NCBI GenBank assembly: GCA_017853315.1
Contig: JAFMJW010000013.1
Location: 1 to 35,294 of the forward strand
Length of the DNA: 35,294 nt
Direction: 5' to 3'
Origin: Alphaproteobacteria bacterium
GTDB taxonomy: Bacteria > Desulfobacterota > Binatia > UBA12015
Every line of letters starts with the position of its first letter. Positions within the stretch are counted from its first letter, which is position 1. The notes below the pieces were generated by a model that made no database searches, was not told where the DNA came from, and saw only the letters and a list, made by a program, of their open reading frames with translations. A program made the translations under genes and the position numbers. Shown piece by piece: positions 1 to 7,081 of this stretch.

Positions 1-403
1 CGGTGAAGGCGCTCTCCTTCTCGACGATGTCCTTCAGGTAGCTCTTGGACGTGATCCGGTCGCCGTCGAGGATCGGGCGCTTCCACTCGTAGTGCGAGCC
101 CGACCAGATCGAGTGGACGCCCGGCAGCCCCTCGGGGAGGCCGGCCGATCCCGGCGCGGAGAGGGTGTCGAAGCAGCGCAGCACGACGCCGGGGCACTGG
201 AGCTTGCCCCACTTCGTGTTGGCCTTGCAGTACTCGGCATCGGTGTAGAGCGGGCTCAGGTCGCCGATCGCGTGGGCGAGGTGCCAGCAGGTGTCGCGGT
301 TCACCTCGGTCCGCCACGGCTGGCGCCCCGTGAAGGAATGGCCGATCCGCTCGCGCAGCTTCGCGATGGCCTCGTCGGTGATCTTGCCGTGCTCGTAAGC
401 CAT
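1..403 (-). CDS. MaoC/FAS1-type acyl dehydratase, N-terminal part (cut by window edge)
   Basis: The first 134 codons of a minus-strand gene that runs off the left edge. The ATG at 403 follows a good ribosome-binding site (GGGAGAGG a few bases upstream). The protein has the pattern of the N-terminal hot-dog half of FAS1/MaoC-like dehydratases: a WHLAHAIGD stretch followed by SPLYTD, then a CPGVVLRCFDTL segment and a WSGSHYEW segment. In that family this half usually lacks the catalytic His/Asp, which sit in a second domain or partner subunit. Here the usual DxNPxHxD motif is replaced by GDLSPLYTD, as expected for the non-catalytic half. The likely role is hydration of an enoyl-CoA or a similar fatty-acyl step. 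It is divergent from sufT across a 310-base gap. Family call is fairly firm; substrate is unknown. Confidence 0.75.
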   Translation of the reverse strand, partial: MAYEHGKITDEAIAKLRERIGHSFTGRQPWRTEVNRDTCWHLAHAIGDLSPLYTDAEYCKANTKWGKLQCPGVVLRCFDTLSAPGSAGLPEGLPGVHSIWSGSHYEWKRPILDGDRITSKSYLKDIVEKESAFT

Positions 404-713
404 GTCCTCTCCCTCGGCCGGACGCCCCGTTCGGCCCCGACCCCGGAGGACCCGGCGCCGACCGCGGCAACGTGTCCCGTCGTGGTAGCCGGATGCGCCG
501 ATGCATGCCAGCAGGAGCGCCCGTCCGGGAGCCGGTCGCCGCTCGCCCCGGCCCCGGCCGCGCCTCGACGCGTGCATCGCGTCACGGTCGCGCTACACTG
601 ACGGCAGGCCTCCCATCCGGGCCCCGAGCGGCGAGCCGCGTCGGGTCCCGGGCGCGCCGCGGCGCCGCCGCGATCCCGGGGGGTCCTTCCGTTCGACCAG
701 CGAGGACTCACGC
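404..713. other. 310-base intergenic region between divergent genes
   Basis: Non-coding region between the MaoC-like gene and sufT. It holds a candidate promoter with an overlapping inverted repeat (567-599, listed separately), a short GCGGC-GA-GCCGC stem at 628-639 in the presumed sufT leader, and otherwise GC-rich sequence. Open frames here are weak and start without ribosome-binding sites. I see no small RNA or riboswitch pattern. Confidence 0.6.
567..599 (+). promoter_or_regulatory. Candidate sufT-gltA promoter with inverted repeat at the -35 region
   Basis: TACACT at 594-599 resembles a -10 box and keeps the two most important positions (A2 and T6). No good -35 hexamer lies 16 to 18 bases upstream. 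That region is instead occupied by a perfect inverted repeat, GACGCG-TGCAT-CGCGTC (567-583), which could bind a regulator. The position suits transcription of sufT, leaving about a 110-base leader. Based on pattern only. Confidence 0.25.
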
Positions 714-1274
714 ATGAACACCGAGACGGATTGGATCGATCTCTCGAGAGACTGCGAGGCCGTCGTGATCCCGGCCGGGAACGCGATCCTGCTGCCCAAG
801 GGCACCCGGGCGGTGGTCACCCAGTCGCTCGGCGGGTCCTACACCCTGCACGTCCAGGGTTACGGCCTCATGCGGATCTCGAACCGGGACGCGGACGCGA
901 TCGGCATGGAGCCCGAGGCCTCGCCGTCCGCCGTCCTCGAGGCCGGCCCGCGCGGGGACGACGAGTTCACCGAGGCCGTCTGGAACCAGCTCCGCACCTG
1001 CTACGACCCCGAGATCCCGGTGAACATCGTCGACCTGGGCCTCGTGTACGACCTCCAGGTCTCCCCCATGGACGACGGCAAGCGGCGCGTCGACGTGAAG
1101 ATGACGCTCACGGCGCAGGGATGCGGGATGGGGCCTTCCATCGCCGCGGACGCGAAGTACAAGATCCTCTCGCTGCCCGACGTCGGGGACGCCGACGTCC
1201 AGATCGTGTGGAGCCCGGAGTGGAACGCCAGGATGATCTCGCCCGCCGGACGAGAGAAGCTCGGGATGGAGTGA
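714..1274 (+). CDS. sufT: SufT-like Fe-S cluster assembly protein (MIP18/DUF59 family)
   Basis: 186 aa. The C-terminal two thirds is a MIP18/DUF59 domain: the CYDPEIPVNIVDLGLVYDL signature (Asp near residue 98), then GCGMGPSIA (Cys near 137) and a WSPEWNARMISPAGREKLGM ending typical of the SufT group. About 75 N-terminal residues form the extra domain usual in SufT proteins of about 180 aa. SufT proteins help maturation of Fe-S enzymes in the cytoplasm. The ATG at 714 is chosen because the upstream extension in this frame is Arg/Pro-rich and unlike the family. Its TGA overlaps the ATG of the citrate synthase gene (TGATG), so the two are very likely translationally coupled. No other suf gene is in the window. 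Confidence 0.85.
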   Translation: MNTETDWIDLSRDCEAVVIPAGNAILLPKGTRAVVTQSLGGSYTLHVQGYGLMRISNRDADAIGMEPEASPSAVLEAGPRGDDEFTEAVWNQLRTCYDPEIPVNIVDLGLVYDLQVSPMDDGKRRVDVKMTLTAQGCGMGPSIAADAKYKILSLPDVGDADVQIVWSPEWNARMISPAGREKLGME

Positions 1275-2608
1275 TGGCCATGGGCAAGGACTCGCTGACG
1301 ATCACCGACAATCGCACGGGCAGGCAGTACGAGGTCGCGATCACCGACGGCGCGATCAAGGCGGTCGACCTGCTGCAGATCCGCTCGGGCGAGGACGACA
1401 CCGGCCTCGCGAGCTACGACCCGGCGCTCCAGAACACCGCCAGCTGCCGCAGCAAGGTCACCTTCATCGACGGCGACAAGGGCATCCTCGAGTACCGCGG
1501 GTATCCGATCGAGGAACTCGCGGAGCGGTCGAGCTACCTCGAGGTCGCCTACCTGATCGTGAAGGGCGAACTCCCGACGACGACCCACTTCTCGATGTGG
1601 CAGCACAACATCAAGATGCACACGATGCTGCACGAGAACGTGAAGCGCTTCATCGACGGCTTCCGCTACGACGCGCACCCGATGGGCATCCTGATCGGCA
1701 CGGTCGGAGCGCTGTCGACCTTCTACCCGGAGGCGAAGCACGTCGAAGACCTCGAGTCGCGCCGCACCCAGACGCGTCGGCTGATCGCCAAGATGCCGAC
1801 GATCGCCGCGTACGCTTACCGGCACAGCCTCGGTCTCCACTACGTCCGTCCGGACAACGAGCTGTCGTACACCGGCAACTTCCTGTCGATGCTCTTCCGG
1901 ATGACGGAGGCGAAGTACCGCCCGGACCCGGTCCTCGAGCACGCGCTCGACGTTCTCTTCATCCTCCACGCCGACCACGAGCAGAACTGCTCGTCGACCG
2001 CGGCGCGCGTCGTGGGGAGCTCGCAGGCCGACCCGTATTCCGTGGTCGCGGCCGCGGCGGCCGCCCTCGGCGGGCCGCTCCACGGCGGCGCCAACGAGGC
2101 GGTGATCCGGATGCTGCGCGAGATCGGCTCGGTGTCGAAGATCCCCGAGCTCATCAAGCAGGTGAAGGCCGGCGAGCGGCGCCTCATGGGCTTCGGGCAC
2201 CGCGTCTACAAGAACTACGACCCCCGCGCGCGCATCATCAAGCGCATCGCCGAGCAGGTCTTCGAGGTGACGGGTCGCAACCCGCTGATCGACGTGGCCG
2301 TCGAACTCGAGCGGATCGCGCTCGAGGACGAGTACTTCATCAAGCGCAAGCTCTACCCGAACGTCGACTTCTACTCGGGCATCATCTACGAGGCGATGGG
2401 CTTCCCGGTCGAGATGTTCCCGGTGCTCTTCGCGATCGCGCGCACCTCGGGCTGGATGGCGCAGTGGGCGGAACTCGTCACGGATCCGGAGCAGAAGATC
2501 ATGCGGCCCAAGCAGATCTACACCGGCCACCCGCGGCGCAACTACATCCCGCTCGACGAGCGCCGCGACGGCGGCGCCCTGGAGACCGAGGTCCGCGGGC
2601 CGCTCTGA
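1274..2608 (+). CDS. gltA: Citrate synthase, GltA type
   Basis: 444 aa, full length for the bacterial type II enzyme, which condenses acetyl-CoA and oxaloacetate to citrate at the entry to the TCA cycle. The N-terminal beta-rich region of GltA proteins is present, followed by the helical core. The three expected catalytic residues are visible: His near 270 in LHGGANEAV, His near 309 in GFGHRVYKNYDPRA and Asp near 365 in NVDFYSG. The ATG at 1274 overlaps the sufT stop. An internal AMGKDS start four bases later is less likely because it would lose the coupling. The gene ends in a stem-loop that includes its own stop codon (2593-2617). It converges on the lipoprotein gene at 2661. Confidence 0.95.
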   Translation: MAMGKDSLTITDNRTGRQYEVAITDGAIKAVDLLQIRSGEDDTGLASYDPALQNTASCRSKVTFIDGDKGILEYRGYPIEELAERSSYLEVAYLIVKGELPTTTHFSMWQHNIKMHTMLHENVKRFIDGFRYDAHPMGILIGTVGALSTFYPEAKHVEDLESRRTQTRRLIAKMPTIAAYAYRHSLGLHYVRPDNELSYTGNFLSMLFRMTEAKYRPDPVLEHALDVLFILHADHEQNCSSTAARVVGSSQADPYSVVAAAAAALGGPLHGGANEAVIRMLREIGSVSKIPELIKQVKAGERRLMGFGHRVYKNYDPRARIIKRIAEQVFEVTGRNPLIDVAVELERIALEDEYFIKRKLYPNVDFYSGIIYEAMGFPVEMFPVLFAIARTSGWMAQWAELVTDPEQKIMRPKQIYTGHPRRNYIPLDERRDGGALETEVRGPL

Positions 2609-2617
2609 GGCCCGCGG
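2593..2617 (+). terminator. Stem-loop across the gltA stop codon
   Basis: Perfect 9-bp inverted repeat, CCGCGGGCC at 2593-2601 and GGCCCGCGG at 2609-2617, with a 7-base loop that ends in the TGA stop. No T-run follows, so this may be a Rho-assisted or mRNA-protecting stem rather than a classic intrinsic terminator. A second copy of the right arm lies at 2641-2649 and could pair as an alternative. Confidence 0.4.
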
Positions 2618-2669
2618 GACGCGACGTCAGCGAGGTCCGAGGCCCGCGGGACGCGACGTGTCAGCGAGG
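2607..2669. repeat. Tandem duplication at the convergent gene ends
   Basis: Two near-identical direct copies, 2607-2635 and 2639-2669, with a 32-base offset. Each contains the palindrome CCCGCGGG and ends in CAGCGAGG. The second copy carries a 2-base GT insertion. The first copy overlaps the gltA stop; the second contains the stop codon of the minus-strand lipoprotein gene (2661-2663). Confidence 0.8.
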
Positions 2670-3407
2670 CCCCGCGGCGAACGACGCCGCGGTGAGTCCG
2701 GGGTCGTCCAGGGTCCACGAGAGGATGCGCTCGTCCACGAGCGGTCGGCCCCCGAGCGTGTAGCGACCCGAGCGTGGCAGCAGCCGACCGCCCGCGGCGG
2801 CGAAGTCGGAGAAGTCGGCGCGCAGGCGGCCTTCGCCGATCGGCGGCAGGGCCACCTCGCCCTCCGCCGCGACGAGAAGGTCGCGTCCGTCGAACCAGAG
2901 CAGGTAGGTCGATCCGTCGTCGAGCCAGCGCGCGCGCAACCCGTGCGCGAAGCCCGGCGGCACCTCGGTGCGGGGCACCTCCTCCCAGGCGACCCGCCCG
3001 TCGTCGCGCAGGACGTCGAGGCCGGTCACCGCGAGCCAGCGGACCTGGCTCAGGAAGGCTCGCTCGGCGGTGCCTTCGACCGGCATCGAGGCCGAGCCCA
3101 GGTAGAGGAGCACGCGACGGCCGTCGTAGACGTAGCTCTGCTCCTCGCCGAAGGTGTGGATCGTCCAGCGGACGAGGTCCGGCCGGCCAAGCGCGATCTC
3201 CCACGTCCAGGTGCCCGGGAAGCCCCGGTGGACGGTGGCCTCGACCTGCCGGAGCGAGCTCTCGATCGGTCCCCCGCGGGCGGCGATCGCCCGGTCGACC
3301 GCATTGGCCGAGCACGCGGAGACGGCGGCGGCGAGGATCGCGAGACGCGCCGCCAGCGCGATCCCGCTTCGCCCCGGCGGACGCCCGGCTCTTCTCCTCG
3401 ACGCCAT
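2661..3407 (-). CDS. Putative lipoprotein of unknown function
   Basis: 248 aa. An Arg-rich N-terminus and hydrophobic stretch lead to a lipobox, AAVSAC, with the acylated Cys near residue 32. The mature part opens with DRAIAARGG, then alternates hydrophobic and charged residues in a way that suggests beta strands (a VRWTIHTFG segment, then YVYDGRRVLLYLG). This loosely recalls LolA-like outer-membrane lipoprotein-sorting folds, but I cannot assign a family. The ATG at 3407 lies only 21 bases from the GTG of the divergent hydrolase gene, so promoters must lie inside coding sequence. The 3' end overlaps a tandem duplication. Real gene: likely. Function: unknown. Confidence 0.7.
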   Translation of the reverse strand: MASRRRAGRPPGRSGIALAARLAILAAAVSACSANAVDRAIAARGGPIESSLRQVEATVHRGFPGTWTWEIALGRPDLVRWTIHTFGEEQSYVYDGRRVLLYLGSASMPVEGTAERAFLSQVRWLAVTGLDVLRDDGRVAWEEVPRTEVPPGFAHGLRARWLDDGSTYLLWFDGRDLLVAAEGEVALPPIGEGRLRADFSDFAAAGGRLLPRSGRYTLGGRPLVDERILSWTLDDPGLTAASFAAGPR

Positions 3408-3428
3408 CGAAGGCTACGCCTTTTCCCG

Positions 3429-4565
3429 GTGGACGGATCGCCTCGACCGCATCGGCCGATCGCCGCCCTCGGGGCCGCGCTCCTTCTCGCGCTCGTCGCG
3501 ACCGGCTGCAACCCGAGACCGGCGCGCGTCACCGCCACCGCCGCGCCCGAGGGGGCGAGCGACCCGGGCCCGAGCTCGCCGCCACCGGCCACGTTTCCCG
3601 ACGCCGACACCGTGGAAGGCGTGATCGACGGCGGCTGGATCACCGTGAGCGTCACGCTCCCGCGGCACCCCGACGGCCCGAAGCCGGTCGTGATCTCGCC
3701 GATCGTGCCGGAGCGCGACCTGCTCGAGCGCGGGATCGGCTTCGCGCGCTTCCGCACGCACTGGGAGATCCTGAAACCGCTCGCGGACGCCGCGCGGGCG
3801 AAGGCCGCGAGCCCCGCGACCGGCCCGGGCGACGCGGGCCGCGCGCTCGGCACCGGCACCGGAGCGCCGCCCTCGGCGACCGATTCCCCCGCCGGGACCA
3901 CGAGCCCGCCGGCGGGGGCGGACTCGGTGGGCGCCTGGCTGCTCGCAGCGCCGCGTCCCGGGATCGTCGGGCGAGCCTACTTCCAGCTCATCACCCAGGA
4001 CGCGCACGCGAGCATCCCGCGCGTGGTCGACTTCCTCGCCGGGATGCCGCAGGTCGACGGCGGCCGGATCGCGATCGGCGGCAGTTCGACGAGCGGCTTC
4101 GTCGCCCTCCAGGCGATGGAAGCCGAGCCCCGCATCTCGGCGGGAGTCGTGCGCGTCGCGTGCGGCGACTACCTCGCCTTCCTGCGCAGCTCGAGACTCG
4201 CGTTGAACGACGACCCCCGCTGGGTCGGCGACGGGCCGCTTCCGCTCGACGCGGACTACGTCGAAGAGATCCGTCGCATCGAGCCGATCGGCCGGGCCGC
4301 CAGGCTGCCGCCGAGGCCGCTCCTCCTCATGGTGGGCGAGACGGACCCGGCGATCCCGATCGCCTGCTCGGAGCGCACCGCCCAGGTCTTCCGGGAGGTG
4401 TACCGGAAGGCGGGCGTCCCCGACCGCTTCCGCTTCGACGTCTTCGCCGGCGAGGGTCACAACCTCGGCGACGAGAGCCGCACGAAGGCGGTCGACTGGT
4501 GGTCGCGCTGGCTCCAGGCGGGGTCCGCGCGAGGCCGCGCGGCACGACGCGCCTCCCGCGACTGA
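3429..4565 (+). CDS. Lipoprotein alpha/beta hydrolase (dienelactone hydrolase-like)
   Basis: 378 aa from the GTG at 3429. That start gives a compact signal peptide ending in a lipobox, LVATGC, with Cys at residue 27. After a Pro/Ala-rich spacer comes an alpha/beta-hydrolase core. The nucleophile elbow is IGGSSTSG (Ser near 219), the acid is in GETDPAIP (Asp near 306) and the His is in GEGHNLG (near 344). A low-complexity Gly/Pro/Thr insert of about 40 residues (roughly 120-160) splits the N-terminal half of the fold. The elbow is not a clean GxSxG, so which Ser is the nucleophile is uncertain. Probably an outer-membrane-anchored esterase or peptidase; substrate unknown. It is divergent from the neighbouring lipoprotein gene, which may act with it. 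Confidence 0.75.
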   Translation: MDGSPRPHRPIAALGAALLLALVATGCNPRPARVTATAAPEGASDPGPSSPPPATFPDADTVEGVIDGGWITVSVTLPRHPDGPKPVVISPIVPERDLLERGIGFARFRTHWEILKPLADAARAKAASPATGPGDAGRALGTGTGAPPSATDSPAGTTSPPAGADSVGAWLLAAPRPGIVGRAYFQLITQDAHASIPRVVDFLAGMPQVDGGRIAIGGSSTSGFVALQAMEAEPRISAGVVRVACGDYLAFLRSSRLALNDDPRWVGDGPLPLDADYVEEIRRIEPIGRAARLPPRPLLLMVGETDPAIPIACSERTAQVFREVYRKAGVPDRFRFDVFAGEGHNLGDESRTKAVDWWSRWLQAGSARGRAARRASRD

Positions 4566-4639
4566 AGGCGCCGCGTCGTCGAGAGGAACCGTACCGGCCG
4601 CGCGATCCCCGAGCGAGGGGCCCACCACCTCGATCCCGC

Positions 4640-4669
4640 GCGAGGCTGCCTGCGCCGCGCGAGCCTCGC
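4640..4669. terminator. Stem-loop between convergent genes
   Basis: Perfect 8-bp inverted repeat, GCGAGGCT at 4640-4647 and AGCCTCGC at 4662-4669, with a 14-base loop. It lies between the end of the hydrolase gene (4565) and the end of the tetR gene (4671), so it could serve both strands. No T-tract is present. Confidence 0.35.
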
Positions 4670-4670
4670 C

Positions 4671-5309
4671 TCAGGTCGCGGCGCCCGGGCGCATGAGCCG
4701 GCGGCTCGCGTCCTTCACGAAGTCGAGGTGGATGCGACGCATCTCCTGCGCCTGCGGATCGACGCCGATCACGCGGCGGAGCAGCGCCGCCGCGGAGAAG
4801 AACCCGAACAGCAGGTGGTACATGCCGACGACCACGAGCGGCAGTTCCTCCTCGGTCCAGCCCGAGGGCTCGGAGGTCGCGGCCATCGCGCGACGGCCGA
4901 CCTCGTAGATCGGCGTCAGCCACTCGCGGGCGAGACTCTCGAACCACGTTCCGTCGTCGAGCATCTCGCGTTCGACGAGCTTCGGGATGTGCGGCGTGCT
5001 CCAGAGCTGGTCGACCAGTCGCTCGAGCAGGCGGTCGCCGCCTTCGGGCGTGAGCATCTGCGCGCCACCGTGCGCCAGGATCTCGCGGATCGGCGCCAGC
5101 CCGCGCTCCAGCACCGCCTCGTAGAGCGCCTGCTTGCCCGGGAAGTGGTTGTACAGGCTCGCCTGGTTCAGCCCGACGCGCCCCGCGATGTCCCGCACCG
5201 ACACCGCCGCGTAGCCGCGCTCCGCGAACAGCTGCTCGGCGACGTCGAGGATGCGGGTCGCCGTCGTCGCGGCCTCGGCGGCTCGGGTTCGCGTGGGATC
5301 CGTCGGCAT
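4671..5309 (-). CDS. TetR/AcrR-family transcriptional regulator
   Basis: 212 aa. The N-terminal DNA-binding domain is typical: ATRILDVAEQLFAERGYAAV, then DIAGRVGLNQASLYNHFPGK as the helix-turn-helix (about residues 38-58). The C-terminal helical ligand domain includes a FFSAAALLRRV segment and resembles the regulators whose C-terminal domain follows a WFE/WL pattern. The ATG at 5309 is chosen because the frame upstream is Arg/Ala-rich and unlike the family. It is divergent from the DUF4301 gene. A palindrome (5352-5363) overlaps its possible -35 box, which suggests self-regulation and perhaps control of the divergent gene. The ligand is unknown. Confidence 0.9.
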   Translation of the reverse strand: MPTDPTRTRAAEAATTATRILDVAEQLFAERGYAAVSVRDIAGRVGLNQASLYNHFPGKQALYEAVLERGLAPIREILAHGGAQMLTPEGGDRLLERLVDQLWSTPHIPKLVEREMLDDGTWFESLAREWLTPIYEVGRRAMAATSEPSGWTEEELPLVVVGMYHLLFGFFSAAALLRRVIGVDPQAQEMRRIHLDFVKDASRRLMRPGAAT

Positions 5310-5351
5310 CGTTTCGACCCGGGCGCCCCCGCCTATCAGCGGCCCGACCGA

Positions 5352-5363
5352 GCGGCAAGCCGC
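5352..5363. promoter_or_regulatory. Possible TetR operator/promoter element
   Basis: Perfect inverted repeat GCGGC-AA-GCCGC in the divergent tetR/DUF4301 region. On the minus strand it contains TTGCCG, a possible -35 box for tetR, with GATAGG about 15 bases downstream as a weak -10. A second, weaker dyad (CGAA-N5-TTCG, 5412-5424) lies closer to the DUF4301 start. In sequence this GC-rich, short palindromes of this type arise by chance. Confidence 0.25.
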
Positions 5364-5457
5364 GCGGACGCGACCGCCTTCCCGCGAACGCATCCGCATG
5401 GTAGCCGTGTGCGAACATGATTCGGTCTCGGAAGCGGTCGGCCGGGAGCACCGCCCC

Positions 5458-7026
5458 GTGAGTTCGGGCTGGCGTCCCGGAGACGCGGAGCGGATCGCGG
5501 CCCACGGGCTCGACCTTGCCGAGGTCGAGCGCCAGCTCGCGCTGCTGCGCGACCCGCCGCCGCCGATCCGGCTCGTTCGCACCGCGTCGCGCGGCGACGG
5601 CGTCCGGGTGCTGACCGAGCACGAGCGCCAGGCCTGCCTCGCTGCCTGGCGGATGACCGCGTCGGCCGGCCGCTGGACCTCCTTCGTGCCGGCGTCCGGC
5701 GCCGCGACCCGGATGTTCAAGTCCCTGCTCGCGGCACGCGCGCTCGCCCGCCCGGTGACCGCGGACGCACTCGCAGAGCGCGCCGCGGGAGGCGACGCCG
5801 ACGCGAAGGAGGCCCGCGCCTTCGCCGACGGGCTCGACCGGCTTCCCTTCCGCAGGGAGATCTCGCGGGTTCTCGCCGCCCGGGGCGCGCCCACGGCGAC
5901 GCCGGCTCCCGGCGAGGACCTGGGCCCCGTCCTCGACGCCCTGCTCGACGACGACGGACTCGGTTACGCGTCGCTGCCCAAGGGGCTGATCCCGTTCCAC
6001 GCCTATCCCGACCGGCCCCGCACCGCCTTCGAGGAGCACCTCGTCGAGTCGGCCGGGATCGTGCGAGACGCAGGCTCGACGGCGCGCCTGCACTTCACCG
6101 TGTCGCCGCAGCACAGGAAGGCTTTCGAGGAGGCACTCGCGCGGGTGCAGCCGGCCCTCGAGCGCGACCTCGGCGTCCGCTTCCAGGTCGGCTTCTCCGA
6201 GCAGAGCCCGTCGAGCGACACGGTCGCCGTCGACGCCGACGGCGCCCCGTTCCGCGACGAGCAGGGCCGCCTCCTGTTCCGCCCCGGCGGCCACGGCTCG
6301 CTGATCGGCAACGTCGCGGACCTGGGCGCCGACCTGCTCTACGTGAAGAACATCGACAACATCGTGCCGGACCACCGCCGCGCGGTCTGCACCGAGTGGA
6401 AGCGGATCACCGGCGGGCTGCTCACGGTGATCGAGAGACGCATCCACTCGGTGCTGGGCGACATCGACCGCGGCGGGCCGGGCGCCGTCCAGCGCGCCTT
6501 CCACCTGCTCGTCACCGAGCTCGGCCAGGAGGTCCCGCGGGCGCTCGTCGAGAATCCCGGCGAGGAGGGCGCGCGGTTCGCCCGCTCGAAGCTCGAGCGA
6601 CCGCTGCGGGTCTGCGGCGTCGTCCGCGCGACCGGCGACCCCGGCGGCGGGCCCTTCTGGTGCGGCGACGAGGAGGTCGCGTCCCTCCAGATCGTCGAGA
6701 CCGCCCAGATCGACCTCCAGGAGCGGAGCCAGCGGGCGATCTTCTCCGCGTCGACCCACTTCAACCCGGTCGACCTCGCCTGCTCGCTGCACGATCGCAA
6801 CGGGAAGCCCTTCGACCTGCGGGCGCACGTCGACCCGGCGGCGGCCTTCGTCGCGGAAAAGTCGAGCGGCGGCCGCGCGCTGCGCGCGCTCGAGCACCCG
6901 GGGCTCTGGAACGGGGCGATGTCCGACTGGACGACGGTGTTCGTCGAGGTCCCGGTCGAGACGTTCAGTCCCGTCAAGTCGGTCGTCGACCTGCTGCGCC
7001 CCGCCCACCAGCCGCCGTCGTCCTGA
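5458..7026 (+). CDS. DUF4301 family protein with nucleotidyltransferase-like motifs
   Basis: 522 aa from the GTG at 5458. I prefer this start to the ATG at 5398: GGGAG lies about 9 bases before it, and the 20 codons between use A/T-ending codons unlike the rest of the gene. DUF4301 proteins are about 500 aa and have no established function that I know. Visible here are SGAATRMFK (near 80-88) and LPKGLIPFH (near 173-181), which resemble the nucleotide-binding loop (GxGTRM) and the PKxLLP motif of sugar-1-phosphate nucleotidyltransferases. Other conserved-looking blocks are HFTVSPQH, GGHGSLIGN, YVKNIDNIVPD and the late DWTTVFVEVPVETFSPVKSVVDLL. It lies 55 bases upstream of the rhamnose operon. 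A role in sugar-nucleotide metabolism is inference from motifs and context. Confidence 0.8.
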   Translation: MSSGWRPGDAERIAAHGLDLAEVERQLALLRDPPPPIRLVRTASRGDGVRVLTEHERQACLAAWRMTASAGRWTSFVPASGAATRMFKSLLAARALARPVTADALAERAAGGDADAKEARAFADGLDRLPFRREISRVLAARGAPTATPAPGEDLGPVLDALLDDDGLGYASLPKGLIPFHAYPDRPRTAFEEHLVESAGIVRDAGSTARLHFTVSPQHRKAFEEALARVQPALERDLGVRFQVGFSEQSPSSDTVAVDADGAPFRDEQGRLLFRPGGHGSLIGNVADLGADLLYVKNIDNIVPDHRRAVCTEWKRITGGLLTVIERRIHSVLGDIDRGGPGAVQRAFHLLVTELGQEVPRALVENPGEEGARFARSKLERPLRVCGVVRATGDPGGGPFWCGDEEVASLQIVETAQIDLQERSQRAIFSASTHFNPVDLACSLHDRNGKPFDLRAHVDPAAAFVAEKSSGGRALRALEHPGLWNGAMSDWTTVFVEVPVETFSPVKSVVDLLRPAHQPPSS

Positions 7027-7044
7027 GAGCGCGCCCCGCGCCGG

Positions 7045-7074
7045 TTGGCAACGGGCGACGGCCTGCGGTACTTC
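7045..7074 (+). promoter_or_regulatory. Candidate rfbBACD promoter (possibly leaderless)
   Basis: TTGGCA at 7045-7050 matches the -35 consensus at five of six positions. The -10 is poor: TACTTC (7069-7074) or GGTACT (7067-7072). Transcription would begin at about 7080-7082, at the GTG of rfbB (7082), which has no clear ribosome-binding site. This fits a leaderless transcript but rests on weak -10 evidence. Confidence 0.25.
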
Positions 7075-7081
7075 CGGCCGG

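Noticed and set aside
628-639. GCGGC-NN-GCCGC palindrome also seen at 5352-5363, suggesting a shared regulon
   Set aside because: Two such 10-base matches are expected by chance in a window of this size and GC content. Not enough for a regulon claim.
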